A DNA stretch of 64,000 nucleotides from Nocardia grenadensis NBRC 108939 (GCF_001613445.1 NZ_BDCJ01000009.1:1-64000), one strand, 5' to 3'. Positions 1 to 9,751 are shown, numbered from the stretch's first letter. Numbers and translations are program-made. Notes: a model not told the origin generated them from the letters alone.

Positions 1-6
1 CTTTCA

Positions 7-38
7 AGATAGGGGACCCATTCGTGGGTCCCCTATCT
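7..38 (+). terminator. Strong hairpin at window edge
   Basis: A perfect 14-bp stem (7-20 paired with 25-38) closes a TTCG tetraloop. Such UUCG hairpins are very stable. It lies about 125 bases before the first gene and most likely ends a transcript that enters from left of the window. The T-tract after it is weak (GCGTTTCT), as is common in high-GC actinobacteria. Confidence 0.75.
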
Positions 39-164
39 GCGTTTCTGCCTACGGTGATATGGCCCGTAAACTTGGTGTGAGCACAATCCACCATTGTCGG
101 CGGTTCGACCGTATTGCCGTCGCAATCCGTTGATCCAGTCTGGTAACCGAGAGAGGGACCCGCC

Positions 165-1730
165 GTGCCGGAACAGAACAATGGCCGGAAACCGTTCCGG
201 CGCACTTCTTCCGGACCCGACGCCGGCTTCCGGCGCGGCGAGGGCGCCGCTGACGGCAGCCGCTCGGGTGGCGATTCCGGAGGTACGGGAGAAGGCGGCC
301 GTTCGGGTGGCCGGGGCGGATTCCGCCGAGACGACGATCGCGGCGATGCCCGCCGCACCCGCGAACCGGATGCCAGGGGCGCGGGACGTGACCGGCCGGG
401 GTCCGGCGGTAGCGAATTCGGTGGTGACCGGCCACGCGGTCCGCAGCGGCCCGATCGAACCGGCCGCGAAGAGCGGACCGGCTCTCCGGGGCAGCGCGAC
501 CGCGGTGCCGACCGGTCAGGATTCCGGAGTGAAGGGACACGGTCGAATTGGGAGGACAATCGTTCCCGTGGTTCACGACCGCAGTCGCGTCCGGACGGTG
601 ACAAGCGGGAGTACGGCACGCGCGAGCGCGGGGACTTCCGGTCGCAGGGAGGCGCTGCTTCTTTCGGTGATTCGGATCGAGGGCGGGACAATCGCGGCGG
701 CGGACGCGGGGACAGCCGGGGCGGTGGCCGCCCGTCCGAGCAGTCCGCTCGTGGTGCCGATGAGCGTCGTTTCGGTGGACGGGGCGGATCCGACCGGCCC
801 GACCGTGGGGGTGATGAGCGTCGTTTCGGTGGGCGCGGTGGATCCGACCGGTCCGACCGTGGGGGTGATGAGCGTCGTTTCGGTGGGCGCGGTGGATCCG
901 ACCGGTCCGACCGTGGGGCCGACCGGCCGCGCCGGGACGGGGTGGGGCCGGCGGAGAGCGGCAGCGGTCCGGGATTTTCTCGCGGTGGCGACGCCGGCGG
1001 ACCCCGGCGCCGGGGCGGTGAGGGTGGGGGCCGTGGGGCCGATCGTCGCCCGCCGCGGCCCGACGAGCCCGATCTGCCCGATGAGGTCCAGGCCGGGGAT
1101 CTCGATCCTTCGATCCGGCGCGATCTGCTGAGTCTGGACAAAGGCAATGCGGAAACTGTCGCCCGGCATCTGGCGATGGCGGTGCAGGTTCTCGACGACG
1201 ACCCGCAGCTGGCATTGGCCCATGCGCGGGCCGCGCGGCAACGGGCCGGACGGATCGCCGTCGTGCGGGAGACCGCCGGCGTTATCGCCTATCACGCCGG
1301 AGAATGGGCCGAAGCCCTATCCGAGCTGCGTGCGGCGCGGCGGATGGCGGGCGGGTCCGGCTTGCTCGCGGTGATGGCCGACTGCGAACGTGGTCTCGGC
1401 CGGCCCGAACGCGCCATCGAGATCGGTCGCAGTGACGAGGGTCGCGCGCTGACCGGTGACGAGGCGATCGAACTGCGGATCGTGGTCGCGGGCGCGCGGA
1501 TGGACCTCGGCCAGTACGACCAGGCCGTGGTGACCCTGCAGACTCCCGACCTCGACCCGTCCCGCACCGGTTCGGGTCCGGCGCGGCTGTTCTATGCCTA
1601 CGCCGACGCGCTGGTCGCGGCCGGGCGTACCGATGAGGGACAGACCTGGTTCTTCAACGCGGCCGCCGCGGACCTCGACGGCGAAACCGATGCCGAGGAG
1701 CGTGCGGCCGAACTGACCGGCGAGGCCTGA
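165..1730 (+). CDS. TPR protein with RGG-rich N-terminus (Rv1691-like)
   Basis: 521 aa. Residues 1 to about 305 are low complexity, dominated by Arg, Gly, Asp and Ser with many RGG, GGRGG and DRGG motifs, and contain three near-identical 18-residue repeats. Residues about 306-515 form an alpha-helical, Ala/Leu-rich domain with TPR spacing (for example ALAHARAARQRAGRIAVVRE, then LGRPERAIEIG and LGQYDQAVVTL). Position before the HAD phosphatase and tlyA matches M. tuberculosis Rv1691, a TPR-fold protein that as known lacks such a long extension. The function is unknown; RGG tails in other proteins bind RNA or promote condensates, which is only inference here. GTG start at 165, 10 bases after a GAGAGGGA ribosome-binding site. 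Confidence 0.85.
   Translation: MPEQNNGRKPFRRTSSGPDAGFRRGEGAADGSRSGGDSGGTGEGGRSGGRGGFRRDDDRGDARRTREPDARGAGRDRPGSGGSEFGGDRPRGPQRPDRTGREERTGSPGQRDRGADRSGFRSEGTRSNWEDNRSRGSRPQSRPDGDKREYGTRERGDFRSQGGAASFGDSDRGRDNRGGGRGDSRGGGRPSEQSARGADERRFGGRGGSDRPDRGGDERRFGGRGGSDRSDRGGDERRFGGRGGSDRSDRGADRPRRDGVGPAESGSGPGFSRGGDAGGPRRRGGEGGGRGADRRPPRPDEPDLPDEVQAGDLDPSIRRDLLSLDKGNAETVARHLAMAVQVLDDDPQLALAHARAARQRAGRIAVVRETAGVIAYHAGEWAEALSELRAARRMAGGSGLLAVMADCERGLGRPERAIEIGRSDEGRALTGDEAIELRIVVAGARMDLGQYDQAVVTLQTPDLDPSRTGSGPARLFYAYADALVAAGRTDEGQTWFFNAAAADLDGETDAEERAAELTGEA
759..920 (+). repeat. Three tandem 54-bp coding repeats
   Basis: Units 759-812, 813-866 and 867-920 each encode DERRFGGRGGSDRxDRGx. They are nearly identical in DNA as well as protein, so the expansion is recent or kept uniform by slippage or gene conversion. 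They lie in frame inside the disordered arm of the TPR protein. Confidence 0.95.
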
Positions 1731-1740
1731 TCCGCGGCGG

Positions 1741-2220
1741 TCAGGACCGGGTGACCGACCAGTTGAGCTCGGTTCGCAGATCGGCCGGGTCCATCTCCGG
1801 GTTCGGTTCGGTGAGGTAGACCTCCCAGCGGTCGGCGCCCGGAACCAGGCCCTGTTCGGTGATCCAGCCGTGCAGGCGGTCCCAGGTGACGCCCAGCGTG
1901 TCGAACGCGCCATAATGCACCACACGAGCGATCGGGCCGGCCGGGAGCACACCGGGGACGACGTCGCCGTCGAGGCTGATGCGCCGGTCGACGGGGAACC
2001 CCACCTCCAGTTCCGTGGCCTCCTCGGAAGCGGCTCCCCACCGGGCGAGAGCCGGGCCGGTGATCAGGGCCTCCTGCGCGGCGAGGGCCGGCGGGAGGAT
2101 GCCGAACGAGGTGTCGAAGAACGAGATCGTCTGCGCCGGCGCCACCCGGCCGCGCACCACGGCGGTGAGGGTCTCGGCGATCTCGAGCAGTTCTGGTTCG
2201 GCTGTGCGTTCGGCAGTCAC
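1741..2220 (-). CDS. GyrI-like / AraC effector-binding domain protein
   Basis: 159 aa. The pattern fits the GyrI-like (SOUL/HBP, AraC effector-binding) fold: an acidic N-terminal stretch with VRGRVAPAQTISFF, a central GFPVDRRI strand, then GPIARVVHYGAFDTLGVTWDRLHGWITEQGL, where the VHYG and late Glu/Trp positions are typical of the ligand pocket, and a WEVYLTEPNPEMDPADLRTEL tail. There is no DNA-binding domain, so it is a stand-alone ligand-binding or hydrolase-like member. It converges on the TPR gene with 10 bases between stops. A decayed partial copy lies 375 bases upstream of its start. Confidence 0.85.
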   Translation of the reverse strand: MTAERTAEPELLEIAETLTAVVRGRVAPAQTISFFDTSFGILPPALAAQEALITGPALARWGAASEEATELEVGFPVDRRISLDGDVVPGVLPAGPIARVVHYGAFDTLGVTWDRLHGWITEQGLVPGADRWEVYLTEPNPEMDPADLRTELNWSVTRS

Positions 2221-2595
2221 GGTTCTCCTGGATAGCAGTCGTCGGTCGGCCGCGGCAGGTCGGCCTCTCTCCGGTTCCGACGGGTCACGGCATGGGAATT
2301 CATCGGCGTCCGCACATCGCGTTCACCGCGGCCGGCGGCGGATGGCAGCCTGCCAGCAGCGGTGTGGAGATATGGCCGGTAACTGGCCCGGACGCCGGTA
2401 GCGCCCTGGCTCCGTTGCGGCCGGAGCGCAGTCCCGGCGGCGGCCCTCGAGTTCACCGGGTCGACCCGGCACACATGAGAAGCTCACGGTCGTGAGGGGT
2501 GATCGTGGTCGCGGCATCGAGAGTCTCTCGAATGTGCCGTGGTATTCGGCAGAACACAGCGGCCCGTTCGGCGCCTCCGCGGTGACCGGGAGCGC
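2221..2595. other. Intergenic stretch, no gene recognised
   Basis: Several GC-driven open frames cross this stretch but none shows family motifs or a convincing ribosome-binding site. It separates the GyrI-like gene from its decayed copy. Confidence 0.5.
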
Positions 2596-2688
2596 GCTCT
2601 CAGAAGCGGCCCCGCCGGGCGAGATCCCGGGCCGGCGATCACGGCCTCCTGCGCCGCGAGGCCGGTGGGACGATGCGGAACGAGGCGG
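2596..2688 (-). pseudogene. Decayed partial copy of the GyrI-like gene
   Basis: This 93-base stretch aligns by eye, on the same strand, with 2024-2117 inside the GyrI-like gene. Read on the minus strand it encodes SFRIVPPA, then after a one-base deletion AAQEAVIAGPG, against SFGILPPA and AAQEALITGPA in the intact gene. Further indels follow. It is the remnant of a second paralogue or of a tandem duplication; the rest has been lost. Confidence 0.75.
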
Positions 2689-2858
2689 GTAGCGGCAACC
2701 CACCCATACCTGCCACTGCTGCGTAAGGGCTATCCGAAGATGCCCGGGCGCGAATATCGCACCGCGCTCCCCGGCCCAGGACGTCGGTCGCCTGTCCATC
2801 GGGGTGCCGGGTGGGCGACGGGAGACGGCTGGGTGTCCGGGGCGTCGGGGACAGGACG

Positions 2859-2864
2859 TAGGGT
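2859..2864 (+). promoter_or_regulatory. Leaderless -10 element TAGGGT
   Basis: TAGGGT lies exactly six bases before the GTG start at 2871. With a TANNNT -10 box, transcription would begin at or within a base of the start codon, so the HAD mRNA is probably leaderless. No Shine-Dalgarno sequence is present. Confidence 0.5.
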
Positions 2865-2870
2865 CCGGGT

Positions 2871-3767
2871 GTGCGGGAAGCGAGTGAGACACGGTTGCGG
2901 GACAGGTACGAGGCGCTGCTGCTGGATCTGGACGGAACCCTCTACCGGGGCGCCGATGTGATCGACGGTGCGCCCGAGGCGCTGGCGGGCGGGACCCAGC
3001 GATCGGTGTATGTCACCAACAACGCGAGCCGGGCGGCCGGCAGTGTGGCGGCCCATCTGGCCGAGCTGGGATATCCGGCGACGGAGGCGAATGTGGTGAC
3101 CAGCGCGCAGGCGGCGAGCCGGTTACTCGCCGAGCGGCTGGCGCCCGGCGCCGAGGTGCTGGTCGTCGGTTCCGACGACCTGGCGGCGGAGATCAAGACG
3201 TCCGGTCTGCAACCGGTACGCCGGGCGACGGAGACGGTGGCGGCGGTCGTCCAGGGACATTCGCCACAGACGGCCTGGCCGGACCTGGCCGAGGCGGCCT
3301 ACGCGTTGCGGGCGGGGGCGCTGTGGGTGGCGGCCAATACCGATCGGACGCTGCCGAACGAGCGCGGACTCGCGCCGGGTAACGGCGCGATGGTCGCGGC
3401 GCTGCGGGCCGCCACCGATCTGGAACCCGTGGTGGCCGGCAAGCCGTATCCACCGCTGCTCGAAGACGCGCTGATCCGGGCGGAGACACGCGCGGCCCTG
3501 GTCGTGGGCGACCGGCTCGACACCGATATCTCCGGTGCGCAAGCCGTGGATCTGGATTCGCTGCTCGTACTGACCGGGGTCAGTACCGCCGACGAACTCA
3601 TCGGTCTGCCGGAGGCGGACCTGCCGACCTATGTCGCCGACAGTCTGGACGCCCTGCGGCAGCCGCCGGTGCCGGGCCTTGTCGCCCCGGAAGAGGTGCG
3701 CGCGCAGCTGCGGGCACACCCTGGCCGGGCGCTGACGGTGCGCGCGCCCCGTTCGGAAATCCGATAG
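2871..3767 (+). CDS. HAD-IIA phosphatase, probable glycerol-3-phosphate phosphatase
   Basis: 298 aa, cytosolic. HAD motif I DLDGTLYRG (D19 nucleophile, D21 acid/base), motif II VYVTNNAS, motif III Lys in VAGKPYPPL, and motif IV GDRLDTDISGA are all intact. The class IIA cap (residues about 90-190) lies between motifs II and III. The orthologue by sequence and position is Rv1692, shown in M. tuberculosis to dephosphorylate glycerol 3-phosphate during polar-lipid recycling. The GTG at 2871 is chosen because a TAGGGT box lies six bases upstream and motif I then falls at residue 19. Confidence 0.9.
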   Translation: MREASETRLRDRYEALLLDLDGTLYRGADVIDGAPEALAGGTQRSVYVTNNASRAAGSVAAHLAELGYPATEANVVTSAQAASRLLAERLAPGAEVLVVGSDDLAAEIKTSGLQPVRRATETVAAVVQGHSPQTAWPDLAEAAYALRAGALWVAANTDRTLPNERGLAPGNGAMVAALRAATDLEPVVAGKPYPPLLEDALIRAETRAALVVGDRLDTDISGAQAVDLDSLLVLTGVSTADELIGLPEADLPTYVADSLDALRQPPVPGLVAPEEVRAQLRAHPGRALTVRAPRSEIR

Positions 3768-3780
3768 CGTTGAGCTCACG

Positions 3781-4062
3781 ATGACTACCCCGACCCCTCG
3801 CCCGAACACTCCCGGCACCGCCCGCTCCGGGCCGCTGCCCGGCCGGCATCTGCCCGGGGCCGCCGGGCACGGTGAACCCGCCGATCCGGACCGGATCCGC
3901 GCCGAGGTCCGCGACCTGCTCGCCGAACTCGGGCCGGTGCCGGATACCGGAGGCGCGACCGGGGACGATTCCGTCGGCACCGATCTGGCCCGCCGTGCGC
4001 ATATCCTGGACCAGGCACACGAAGTGCTGGTACAGGCGCTGGCCACGGTGGACAAGATCTGA
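3781..4062 (+). CDS. Conserved small protein (Rv1693-like)
   Basis: 93 aa. The N-terminal half is Pro/Gly-rich and probably disordered. The C-terminal half (RIRAEVRDLLAELG, then RRAHILDQAHEVLVQALATVDKI) is amphipathic helix. Position between the HAD gene and tlyA matches Rv1693, whose function is unknown. The stop lies two bases before the tlyA start, so the two are probably translated together. ATG is used, with TAGCGT eleven bases upstream as a possible promoter box. Confidence 0.75.
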   Translation: MTTPTPRPNTPGTARSGPLPGRHLPGAAGHGEPADPDRIRAEVRDLLAELGPVPDTGGATGDDSVGTDLARRAHILDQAHEVLVQALATVDKI

Positions 4063-4063
4063 G

Positions 4064-4885
4064 GTGGCCAGGCGGGCGCGGGTGGACGCGGAACTGGTCC
4101 GCCGTGGTCTGGCGCGGTCACGGGAACACGCGGTGGAGTTGATCGGCGCCGGGCGGGTGCTGATCAACGGCACGGTGGCGGTGAAACCGGCGACCGCGGT
4201 GGAGACCGGTACCCCACTGGTGGTCAAGGAACAGGTCGACGAGGTCGCCTGGGCCTCGCGTGGGGCGCACAAACTGCTGGGTGCGCTGGAGGTGTTCGAA
4301 ACGCGGGGTCTGTCGGTCGCGGGTCGGCGCTGCCTCGACGCCGGGGCGTCGACCGGCGGTTTCACCGATGTGCTGCTGAGCCGGGACGCGCGCGAGGTGG
4401 TCGCGGTCGATGTGGGCTACGGCCAGCTGGTGTGGCGGTTGCGTACCGACGACCGGGTGCGGGTGCACGACCGGACCAATGTGCGGAGCCTGACCGTCGA
4501 CGATATCGGCGGGCCGGTGGAGCTGGTGGTCGCCGATCTGTCGTTCATCGCGCTGACGTTGGTACTGCCCGCGCTGGCGGGTTGCGTGCTGCCGGGCGCC
4601 GATCTGCTGCCGATGGTGAAACCGCAGTTCGAGGTCGGCAAGGATCGGGTCGGATCCGGCGGGGTGGTGCGGGATCCGCAGCTGCGGGCCGACGCGGTGT
4701 GTTCGGTCGCCGCCGCTGCCGCGGAGCTCGGGTTGCAGACCCGGGGTGTGGTGGCCAGTCCGTTGCCCGGTCCGTCCGGCAATGTCGAATACTTTCTGTG
4801 GCTGTGCCGGGACGACTCGGCGAGCTACACCATCGACGAGGTGGGGGAACTGGTGCGGCGGGCAGTCGAGGAGGGGCCACAGTGA
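4064..4885 (+). CDS. tlyA: 16S/23S rRNA 2'-O-methyltransferase TlyA
   Basis: 273 aa, close to the 268 aa of the M. tuberculosis enzyme. An S4-like RNA-binding domain (residues about 3-63: [29 protein letters not shown]) precedes a FtsJ-type SAM methyltransferase with [14 protein letters not shown] (SAM loop, near residue 95), [20 protein letters not shown] and MVKPQFE (catalytic Lys). TlyA methylates the ribose of 16S C1409 and 23S C1920, and its loss gives capreomycin resistance in mycobacteria. The GTG start comes two bases after the preceding gene, and the stop overlaps the nadK start in GTGA. Confidence 0.95.
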   Translation: MARRARVDAELVRRGLARSREHAVELIGAGRVLINGTVAVKPATAVETGTPLVVKEQVDEVAWASRGAHKLLGALEVFETRGLSVAGRRCLDAGASTGGFTDVLLSRDAREVVAVDVGYGQLVWRLRTDDRVRVHDRTNVRSLTVDDIGGPVELVVADLSFIALTLVLPALAGCVLPGADLLPMVKPQFEVGKDRVGSGGVVRDPQLRADAVCSVAAAAAELGLQTRGVVASPLPGPSGNVEYFLWLCRDDSASYTIDEVGELVRRAVEEGPQ

Positions 4886-5856
4886 ACACGGAGGCACCCC
4901 GGCCGCGGGAGATCCTGCTGGTCTCCCATCCCGGACGGGCCGAGATCAGCGAGACGGCGCATCGGGTCGCGAAGATCTGCGCGGAAGCCGGAATCGGGTT
5001 GCGGGTGCTGGCCGACGAGGCCTACAGCACTCGATTCGACGCCGATGCCGAACCGATCGCCGACCCCTGCGGATATCCGGTGCAGGTGGTCGCCCACGAA
5101 CCCGAGGCGGCGCGGGGTTGCGAGATGGTGCTGGCGCTCGGCGGTGACGGCACCCTGCTGCGCGCCGCGGAACTGGCCCGGCAGGTGACGGTTCCGGTGC
5201 TGGGCATCAACCTGGGGCGGATCGGGTTTCTCACCGAGGCCGAGGCGGAGAACCTGGACGAGGCGCTCGCCCAGGTCGTCCGGCGCGACTACCGCGTCGA
5301 ACGGCGGATGACTCTGGACGTCAGTGTCCGGCTCGACGACGAGATCATCGAACGGGGGTGGGCGCTGAACGAGGCCAGTATCGAGAATGCGGCCCGGATG
5401 GGTGTTCTCGAAGTGGTACTCGAAGTCGACGGGCGACCGGTCTCCTCCTACGGTTGTGACGGAATCCTTGTCGCGACCCCTACCGGATCGACGGCGTATG
5501 CTTTCTCCGCGGGTGGGCCGGTGGTGTGGCCGGAACTGGAAGCGCTGCTGGTGATTCCGAGCAACGCGCACGCTCTGTTCGCCCGGCCCCTGGTCACCAG
5601 CCCGGATTCACGAATCGCGGTCGAATCCGTTGCCACCGGCCACGATGCGATAGTTTTCCTGGATGGCAGGCGCACCCTCGCACTGCCGCGGGGCGGCCGG
5701 GTCGAAGCGGTCCGAGGTGCCGAGCCGGTGCGGTGGGTGCGGCTGGATTCCGCGCCGTTCGCGGATCGGATGGTGCGCAAGTTCGAGCTGCCGGTCACGG
5801 GTTGGCGGGGCCGGCGGCGAACGGAGGGCACACGTGCTGACAGAGATAAGAATTGA
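4882..5856 (+). CDS. nadK: NAD kinase
   Basis: 324 aa. The two diagnostic motifs are [11 protein letters not shown] (near residue 87; nucleotide and substrate Asp) and [23 protein letters not shown]. It phosphorylates NAD to NADP with ATP or polyphosphate (Rv1695/PpnK orthologue). The GTG start overlaps the tlyA stop as GTGA, and the 3' end overlaps recN by 23 bases, so the three are translationally coupled. The C-terminal tail after MVRKFELPV is Arg-rich and probably not structural. Confidence 0.95.
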   Translation: MNTEAPRPREILLVSHPGRAEISETAHRVAKICAEAGIGLRVLADEAYSTRFDADAEPIADPCGYPVQVVAHEPEAARGCEMVLALGGDGTLLRAAELARQVTVPVLGINLGRIGFLTEAEAENLDEALAQVVRRDYRVERRMTLDVSVRLDDEIIERGWALNEASIENAARMGVLEVVLEVDGRPVSSYGCDGILVATPTGSTAYAFSAGGPVVWPELEALLVIPSNAHALFARPLVTSPDSRIAVESVATGHDAIVFLDGRRTLALPRGGRVEAVRGAEPVRWVRLDSAPFADRMVRKFELPVTGWRGRRRTEGTRADRDKN

Positions 5857-7606
5857 CGGACTGGGCGTCATCTCGACGGCCACCGCGCAATTCCACGAAG
5901 GGCTGACTGTGCTCACCGGGGAAACCGGAGCGGGCAAGACGATGGTGGTCACCAGCCTGCACCTGCTGAGCGGTGCGCGCGCCGATGCCGGGCGGGTCCG
6001 GCTGGGCGCGAATCGCGCGGTGGTGGAGGGCCGGTTCACCCTGGAAGAGGTGAACGAGTCGGCGCGCGCCGAAGCGGAACGGGTGCTGGAATCGGCGGCG
6101 GCCGTTGCCGACGACGACGGTACGGTGATCGCGATCCGCACCGTCGGCAGCGACGGGCGGTCCCGGGCGCATCTGGGCGGCCGTGGCGTACCGGCTTCGG
6201 TGCTGGCCGATTTCACCGCGCCGATGCTCACCGTGCACGGTCAGAACGACCAGTTGCGATTACAGCGTCCCGAACAGCAGTTGCACGCGCTGGACCAGTT
6301 CGCCGACGCGACGGTGGGGCCGCTGCTGCGGGACTACGTGGAACACCGCCGTGCCTGGCTGGATGCCCGGACGACGCTGCTGGAACGCACCGCGCGCGGC
6401 CGGGAGATGGCGGCCGAGGCCGAGCGGCTGACCCAGTCGCTGGCCGAAATCGACGCCGTCGCACCGGAGCCCGGGGAGGACGAGCGCCTGGTCGCGGAGA
6501 TCAGGCGGCTCAGCGACCTGGATTCGCTGCGGGAGGCGGCGGCGACCGCGCACGAGGCGCTCGCCGGTCCGGCCGATAATCCCGGCGAAGGGGTCGGGGC
6601 GCTGGACGCGCTCGGCGTGGCCCGCTCCCGGGTGGAGGGCGCCGAGGATCCGGCGCTGGCGGCGCTGTCGCCGCGGCTGGCGGAGGCGATCGCGGTGGTG
6701 GTGGATCTGACCACCGAGCTGAGCGGCTATCTGTCGGGTCTGCCGTCGGACCCCGGGGCGCTGGAATCCATGCTGTCGCGGCAGGCGGAGTTGAAATCGC
6801 TGACCCGTAAATACGCACCCGATATCGACGGGGTGATCGCGTGGGCGGACGAGGCGCGGACCCGGCTGGACTCGCTGGATGTCTCGGAGGAGACCCTCGC
6901 GGCGCTGACCGCCGAGGTCGAGGCGGGGGCGGATCGGGTGCGGGCCGCGGCGGTGAAACTGTCGCAGGCGCGCACTGCCGCCGCGGGTGATCTGGCGGCG
7001 GCGGTGACCGAGGAGCTGAGCGGGCTCGCCATGGGCAAGGCGCGGCTGGAGGTCGAGGTGCGGCCGTTGCCTGCCGGTGCGCAGGATTCCGCGCCGCTGC
7101 TGGTCGACGGTGTCGAACTGCACGCCGGTCCGGCCGGGGTGGACGAGGTGGAGTTCCGGCTGGCCGCGCATTCCGGTGCGCAGTCGCTGCCGTTGAGCAA
7201 GAGCGCGTCCGGTGGTGAGCTCTCGCGGGTGATGCTGGCCCTGGAGGTGGTGCTGGCCGGTGCCGAGCACGGGGCGACCATGGTGTTCGACGAGGTGGAC
7301 GCGGGTGTCGGCGGCCGGGCGGCGGTGGAGATCGGGCGGCGGCTGGCCCGGCTGGCACGTACCCATCAGGTCATTGTGGTGACGCATCTGGCGCAGGTGG
7401 CGGCATTCGCCGATACCCATCTGGTGGTCAACAAATCCGATGACGGCGAGGGTGCCGTGAATTCGGGGGTCCGGGCGCTGACCCAGGACGAGCGGATCGT
7501 GGAGCTGGCCCGCATGCTGGCCGGGCTCGACGATACCGAGACCGGTCGCGCGCATGCCTGGGAGCTGCTGAACACCGCCCGCGCCGAGCGGATGGCGGCA
7601 TACTGA
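5834..7606 (+). CDS. recN: DNA repair ATPase RecN
   Basis: 590 aa SMC-like ATPase of double-strand break repair. Walker [10 protein letters not shown] (about residues 29-37) in the head, long coiled coils in the middle (about 150-400), the ABC signature [16 protein letters not shown] (about 455-470) and Walker [14 protein letters not shown] (about 480) followed by [28 protein letters not shown] is the family N-terminus, which fixes the GTG start at 5834 inside the end of nadK. Confidence 0.95.
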   Translation: MLTEIRIDGLGVISTATAQFHEGLTVLTGETGAGKTMVVTSLHLLSGARADAGRVRLGANRAVVEGRFTLEEVNESARAEAERVLESAAAVADDDGTVIAIRTVGSDGRSRAHLGGRGVPASVLADFTAPMLTVHGQNDQLRLQRPEQQLHALDQFADATVGPLLRDYVEHRRAWLDARTTLLERTARGREMAAEAERLTQSLAEIDAVAPEPGEDERLVAEIRRLSDLDSLREAAATAHEALAGPADNPGEGVGALDALGVARSRVEGAEDPALAALSPRLAEAIAVVVDLTTELSGYLSGLPSDPGALESMLSRQAELKSLTRKYAPDIDGVIAWADEARTRLDSLDVSEETLAALTAEVEAGADRVRAAAVKLSQARTAAAGDLAAAVTEELSGLAMGKARLEVEVRPLPAGAQDSAPLLVDGVELHAGPAGVDEVEFRLAAHSGAQSLPLSKSASGGELSRVMLALEVVLAGAEHGATMVFDEVDAGVGGRAAVEIGRRLARLARTHQVIVVTHLAQVAAFADTHLVVNKSDDGEGAVNSGVRALTQDERIVELARMLAGLDDTETGRAHAWELLNTARAERMAAY

Positions 7607-7665
7607 CCCGTCGTGCGACACCCGGGACGCTGATCGGTACCGGTGCCGGAGGGGGCCGGTCGCCG

Positions 7666-7684
7666 GCCGGGTATCTCACCCGGC
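7666..7684. terminator. Bidirectional hairpin between recN and SRPBCC gene
   Basis: GCCGGGT and ACCCGGC (7 bp) flank the loop ATCTC. It lies between two convergent genes, and other GC-rich inverted arms surround it, so it could end transcripts from both sides. No U-tract is seen. Confidence 0.4.
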
Positions 7685-7717
7685 GCGGCCACCCGGCTCC
7701 GGTTTCGTGCCGGCAGG

Positions 7718-8137
7718 TCAGTCGACAGCTTTGCGCGCGGCGGAGATGAACTGGTTGATCAGGCCTTTGAGGCCGATCTCGAGCACTTTGGCCGGCACGG
7801 GGAGCGAGGGGTCGGAGGTCATCGTGTAGGTGACCCGGGTGCCGTTGTCGGCGTCGGCGAAGGTGATGACGCCGGTATGACTTTTCACCGGGGCGCCTTT
7901 GACGATCTTGTACTCCATCCGCTCGTTCGGTATCAGCGCGGTGATCTCCTCGACCACCCCGACCGGGCCGATACCGATCTTGTGCCGGGCGCCGACGCCC
8001 TCTCGTTCGGTGGTGCCCGGTGTGACGAGCGTGACGTTCACCGCGAGGAACGGATCAATGCTCTCGCGGTCGGCGAACAGCCGGTACACGGTCGCGCGCG
8101 GGGCGGCGATCACGGTATCGACGGTGGTGCTGGCCAT
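7718..8137 (-). CDS. SRPBCC (polyketide cyclase/START-like) protein
   Basis: 139 aa. MASTTVDTVIAAPRATVYRLFADRESI is the typical opening of an SRPBCC domain: first strand, then the helix-grip Ala-Pro. It continues with ERMEYKIVKG and TRVTYTMTSD strands and a long C-terminal helix (LPVPAKVLEIGLKGLINQF). These proteins enclose a hydrophobic ligand; the ligand here cannot be told. The ATG at 8137 is preferred over an upstream one because GAGGAG precedes it. It interrupts, on the opposite strand, the recN-steA junction that is direct in mycobacteria. Confidence 0.85.
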   Translation of the reverse strand: MASTTVDTVIAAPRATVYRLFADRESIDPFLAVNVTLVTPGTTEREGVGARHKIGIGPVGVVEEITALIPNERMEYKIVKGAPVKSHTGVITFADADNGTRVTYTMTSDPSLPVPAKVLEIGLKGLINQFISAARKAVD

Positions 8138-8304
8138 GGAGACTCCTCTTCGTGTAGCTGTTCCGGGCAGCTTACGGCGCACGGCAGTGGATTTCGTCCG
8201 TCGCTACGCCGCGCGGAGCTCCCGATAACCGGTCGATAGCCGTTGAGTATCGACTCGCGGCGTGTCTCCACCAATGGTTGAGGGTTTGCGGCGATTATCA
8301 CTGC

Positions 8305-9522
8305 ATGAGGATGCTGGCGCTGCTGTCGAAGAATCCGGAGACGTTGCCCGGCCGAACCGGCACCGCCCGGGTCGACCGCGATACCCGGCGGCTACTCGAA
8401 CGGGTGGAACCCGGTGATATCGCGGTCCTCGACGAAATGGACCTGGACCAGGTCACCGCGGATCAGTTGCTCGCGGCCGGGGTGGCGGCGGTGGTGAACA
8501 ACTCGCTGTCGATCTCCGGGCGCTATCCCAATCCGGGTCCCGAACTCCTGGTGGCCGGCGGCGTGCTGCTGCTGGACACGGTCACCTCCGACGCCTTCGG
8601 TCGGATCAAGGACGGCGCGAAGGTGCGGATCGAGAACGGGGTCGTCTACGCCGACCGCCTCACCCGCCGGGAACCCGAGGTGCTGGTCGAATGCCTCGAA
8701 CTCGACGAAACCGCGGTGGCCGACCGGCTATCGGAAGCGCGCAACGGTCTCGCCGGTCATCTCGAAGCCTTCGCCGGCGGCACTCTCGATTTCATCCGGA
8801 CCGAATCATCGCTGCTCATGGACGGTATCGGGGTGCCCGAACCGGACCTGGACCTGAACGGCCGCCAGGTGGTGGTGGTCGGGGACGGGCCCGGGCATGC
8901 CGAGGACCTGAAGAAGCTCAAACCCTTCATCAAGGAGTACGCCCCGGTCATGATCGGGGTGGGACAGGGCGCCGAGACCGTCCGGCGCGCGGGCTACCGG
9001 CTGGATCTGATCGTCGCGAACCCCGAGCAGCTCCCCGCGAAAATCCTCACCGGTAGCGCCGAGTTGATCGTGCCGGCGGAACTGGACGGTTATGCGGAGG
9101 GCCTGGACCGGGTCAAGGAGCTGGGGATCGGCGCGATCACCTTTCCGTGCTCCGGGACGCCCGCGGATCTGGCGTTGCTGCTCGCGCACCACCGCGGCGC
9201 CGCGCTCATCGTCACGGCGGGCGCGCCCGCGTCCCTGGAGGAATTCTTCGACCGGTGCCGCCAGGACAGCAACCCCGCGACATTTCTCACGCGCCTGAAG
9301 GTCGGGGGCGCGCTCATGGACGCGACCGCGGTGGCCACGCTGTACCGGAGCCGGGTGTCCGGGGCGCTCATGGCGCTGATGGTGCTGGCCGCGCTCGTCG
9401 TGCTGATCGTGGCGGTGCTGGCCGCCGGCCACGGGAGTGAGGTGCTCGCGCCGGTGCAGGATCTGCTGCACCGCGCCGATCTGTGGGTTCGGGAGACGCT
9501 GAGCCGGCCCGGGGCGAGCTGA
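8305..9522 (+). CDS. steA: Cell-separation protein SteA (Rv1697-like)
   Basis: 405 aa. It matches Rv1697 closely: MRMLALLSKN start, VARVDR-like first strand, VNNSLSISGRYPNPGPELLV, a thiamin-pyrophosphokinase-like domain with SLLMDGIGVPEPD and LKKLKPFIKEYAPVMIGVG, and a C-terminal hydrophobic helix (GALMALMVLAALVVLIVAVL, about residues 360-380) that anchors it in the membrane with a short outer tail. In Corynebacterium SteA acts with the membrane protein SteB upstream of the RipC-FtsEX cell-wall-splitting pathway. No steB is seen next to it. The ATG at 8305 is chosen by similarity to Rv1697. Confidence 0.9.
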   Translation: MRMLALLSKNPETLPGRTGTARVDRDTRRLLERVEPGDIAVLDEMDLDQVTADQLLAAGVAAVVNNSLSISGRYPNPGPELLVAGGVLLLDTVTSDAFGRIKDGAKVRIENGVVYADRLTRREPEVLVECLELDETAVADRLSEARNGLAGHLEAFAGGTLDFIRTESSLLMDGIGVPEPDLDLNGRQVVVVGDGPGHAEDLKKLKPFIKEYAPVMIGVGQGAETVRRAGYRLDLIVANPEQLPAKILTGSAELIVPAELDGYAEGLDRVKELGIGAITFPCSGTPADLALLLAHHRGAALIVTAGAPASLEEFFDRCRQDSNPATFLTRLKVGGALMDATAVATLYRSRVSGALMALMVLAALVVLIVAVLAAGHGSEVLAPVQDLLHRADLWVRETLSRPGAS

Positions 9523-9751
9523 GCACCGCGGCCGACGCCCGGATATGAGGCGGTCCGCGCAATCACACAGCATCGTGTGGGGCGGGCGGTGCCGCGACGA
9601 CTGTGCGCCGAACTGTGAGAGAAGTGGCCGGTGGTGTCCCCGGGGCGGGGGTGGTCGATTTTCGCTCGGCCCATCATCCCGATTCCGCCGCCGATGCGGC
9701 GATCGGGTGGTTAACCGGGGGTGGCGCTCGATCGTCGCCCGGGTTTCGTGT

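Noticed and set aside
759..920. Tandem repeat as CRISPR or non-coding VNTR
   Set aside because: The units are contiguous, in frame and encode an RGG motif; there are no unique spacers.
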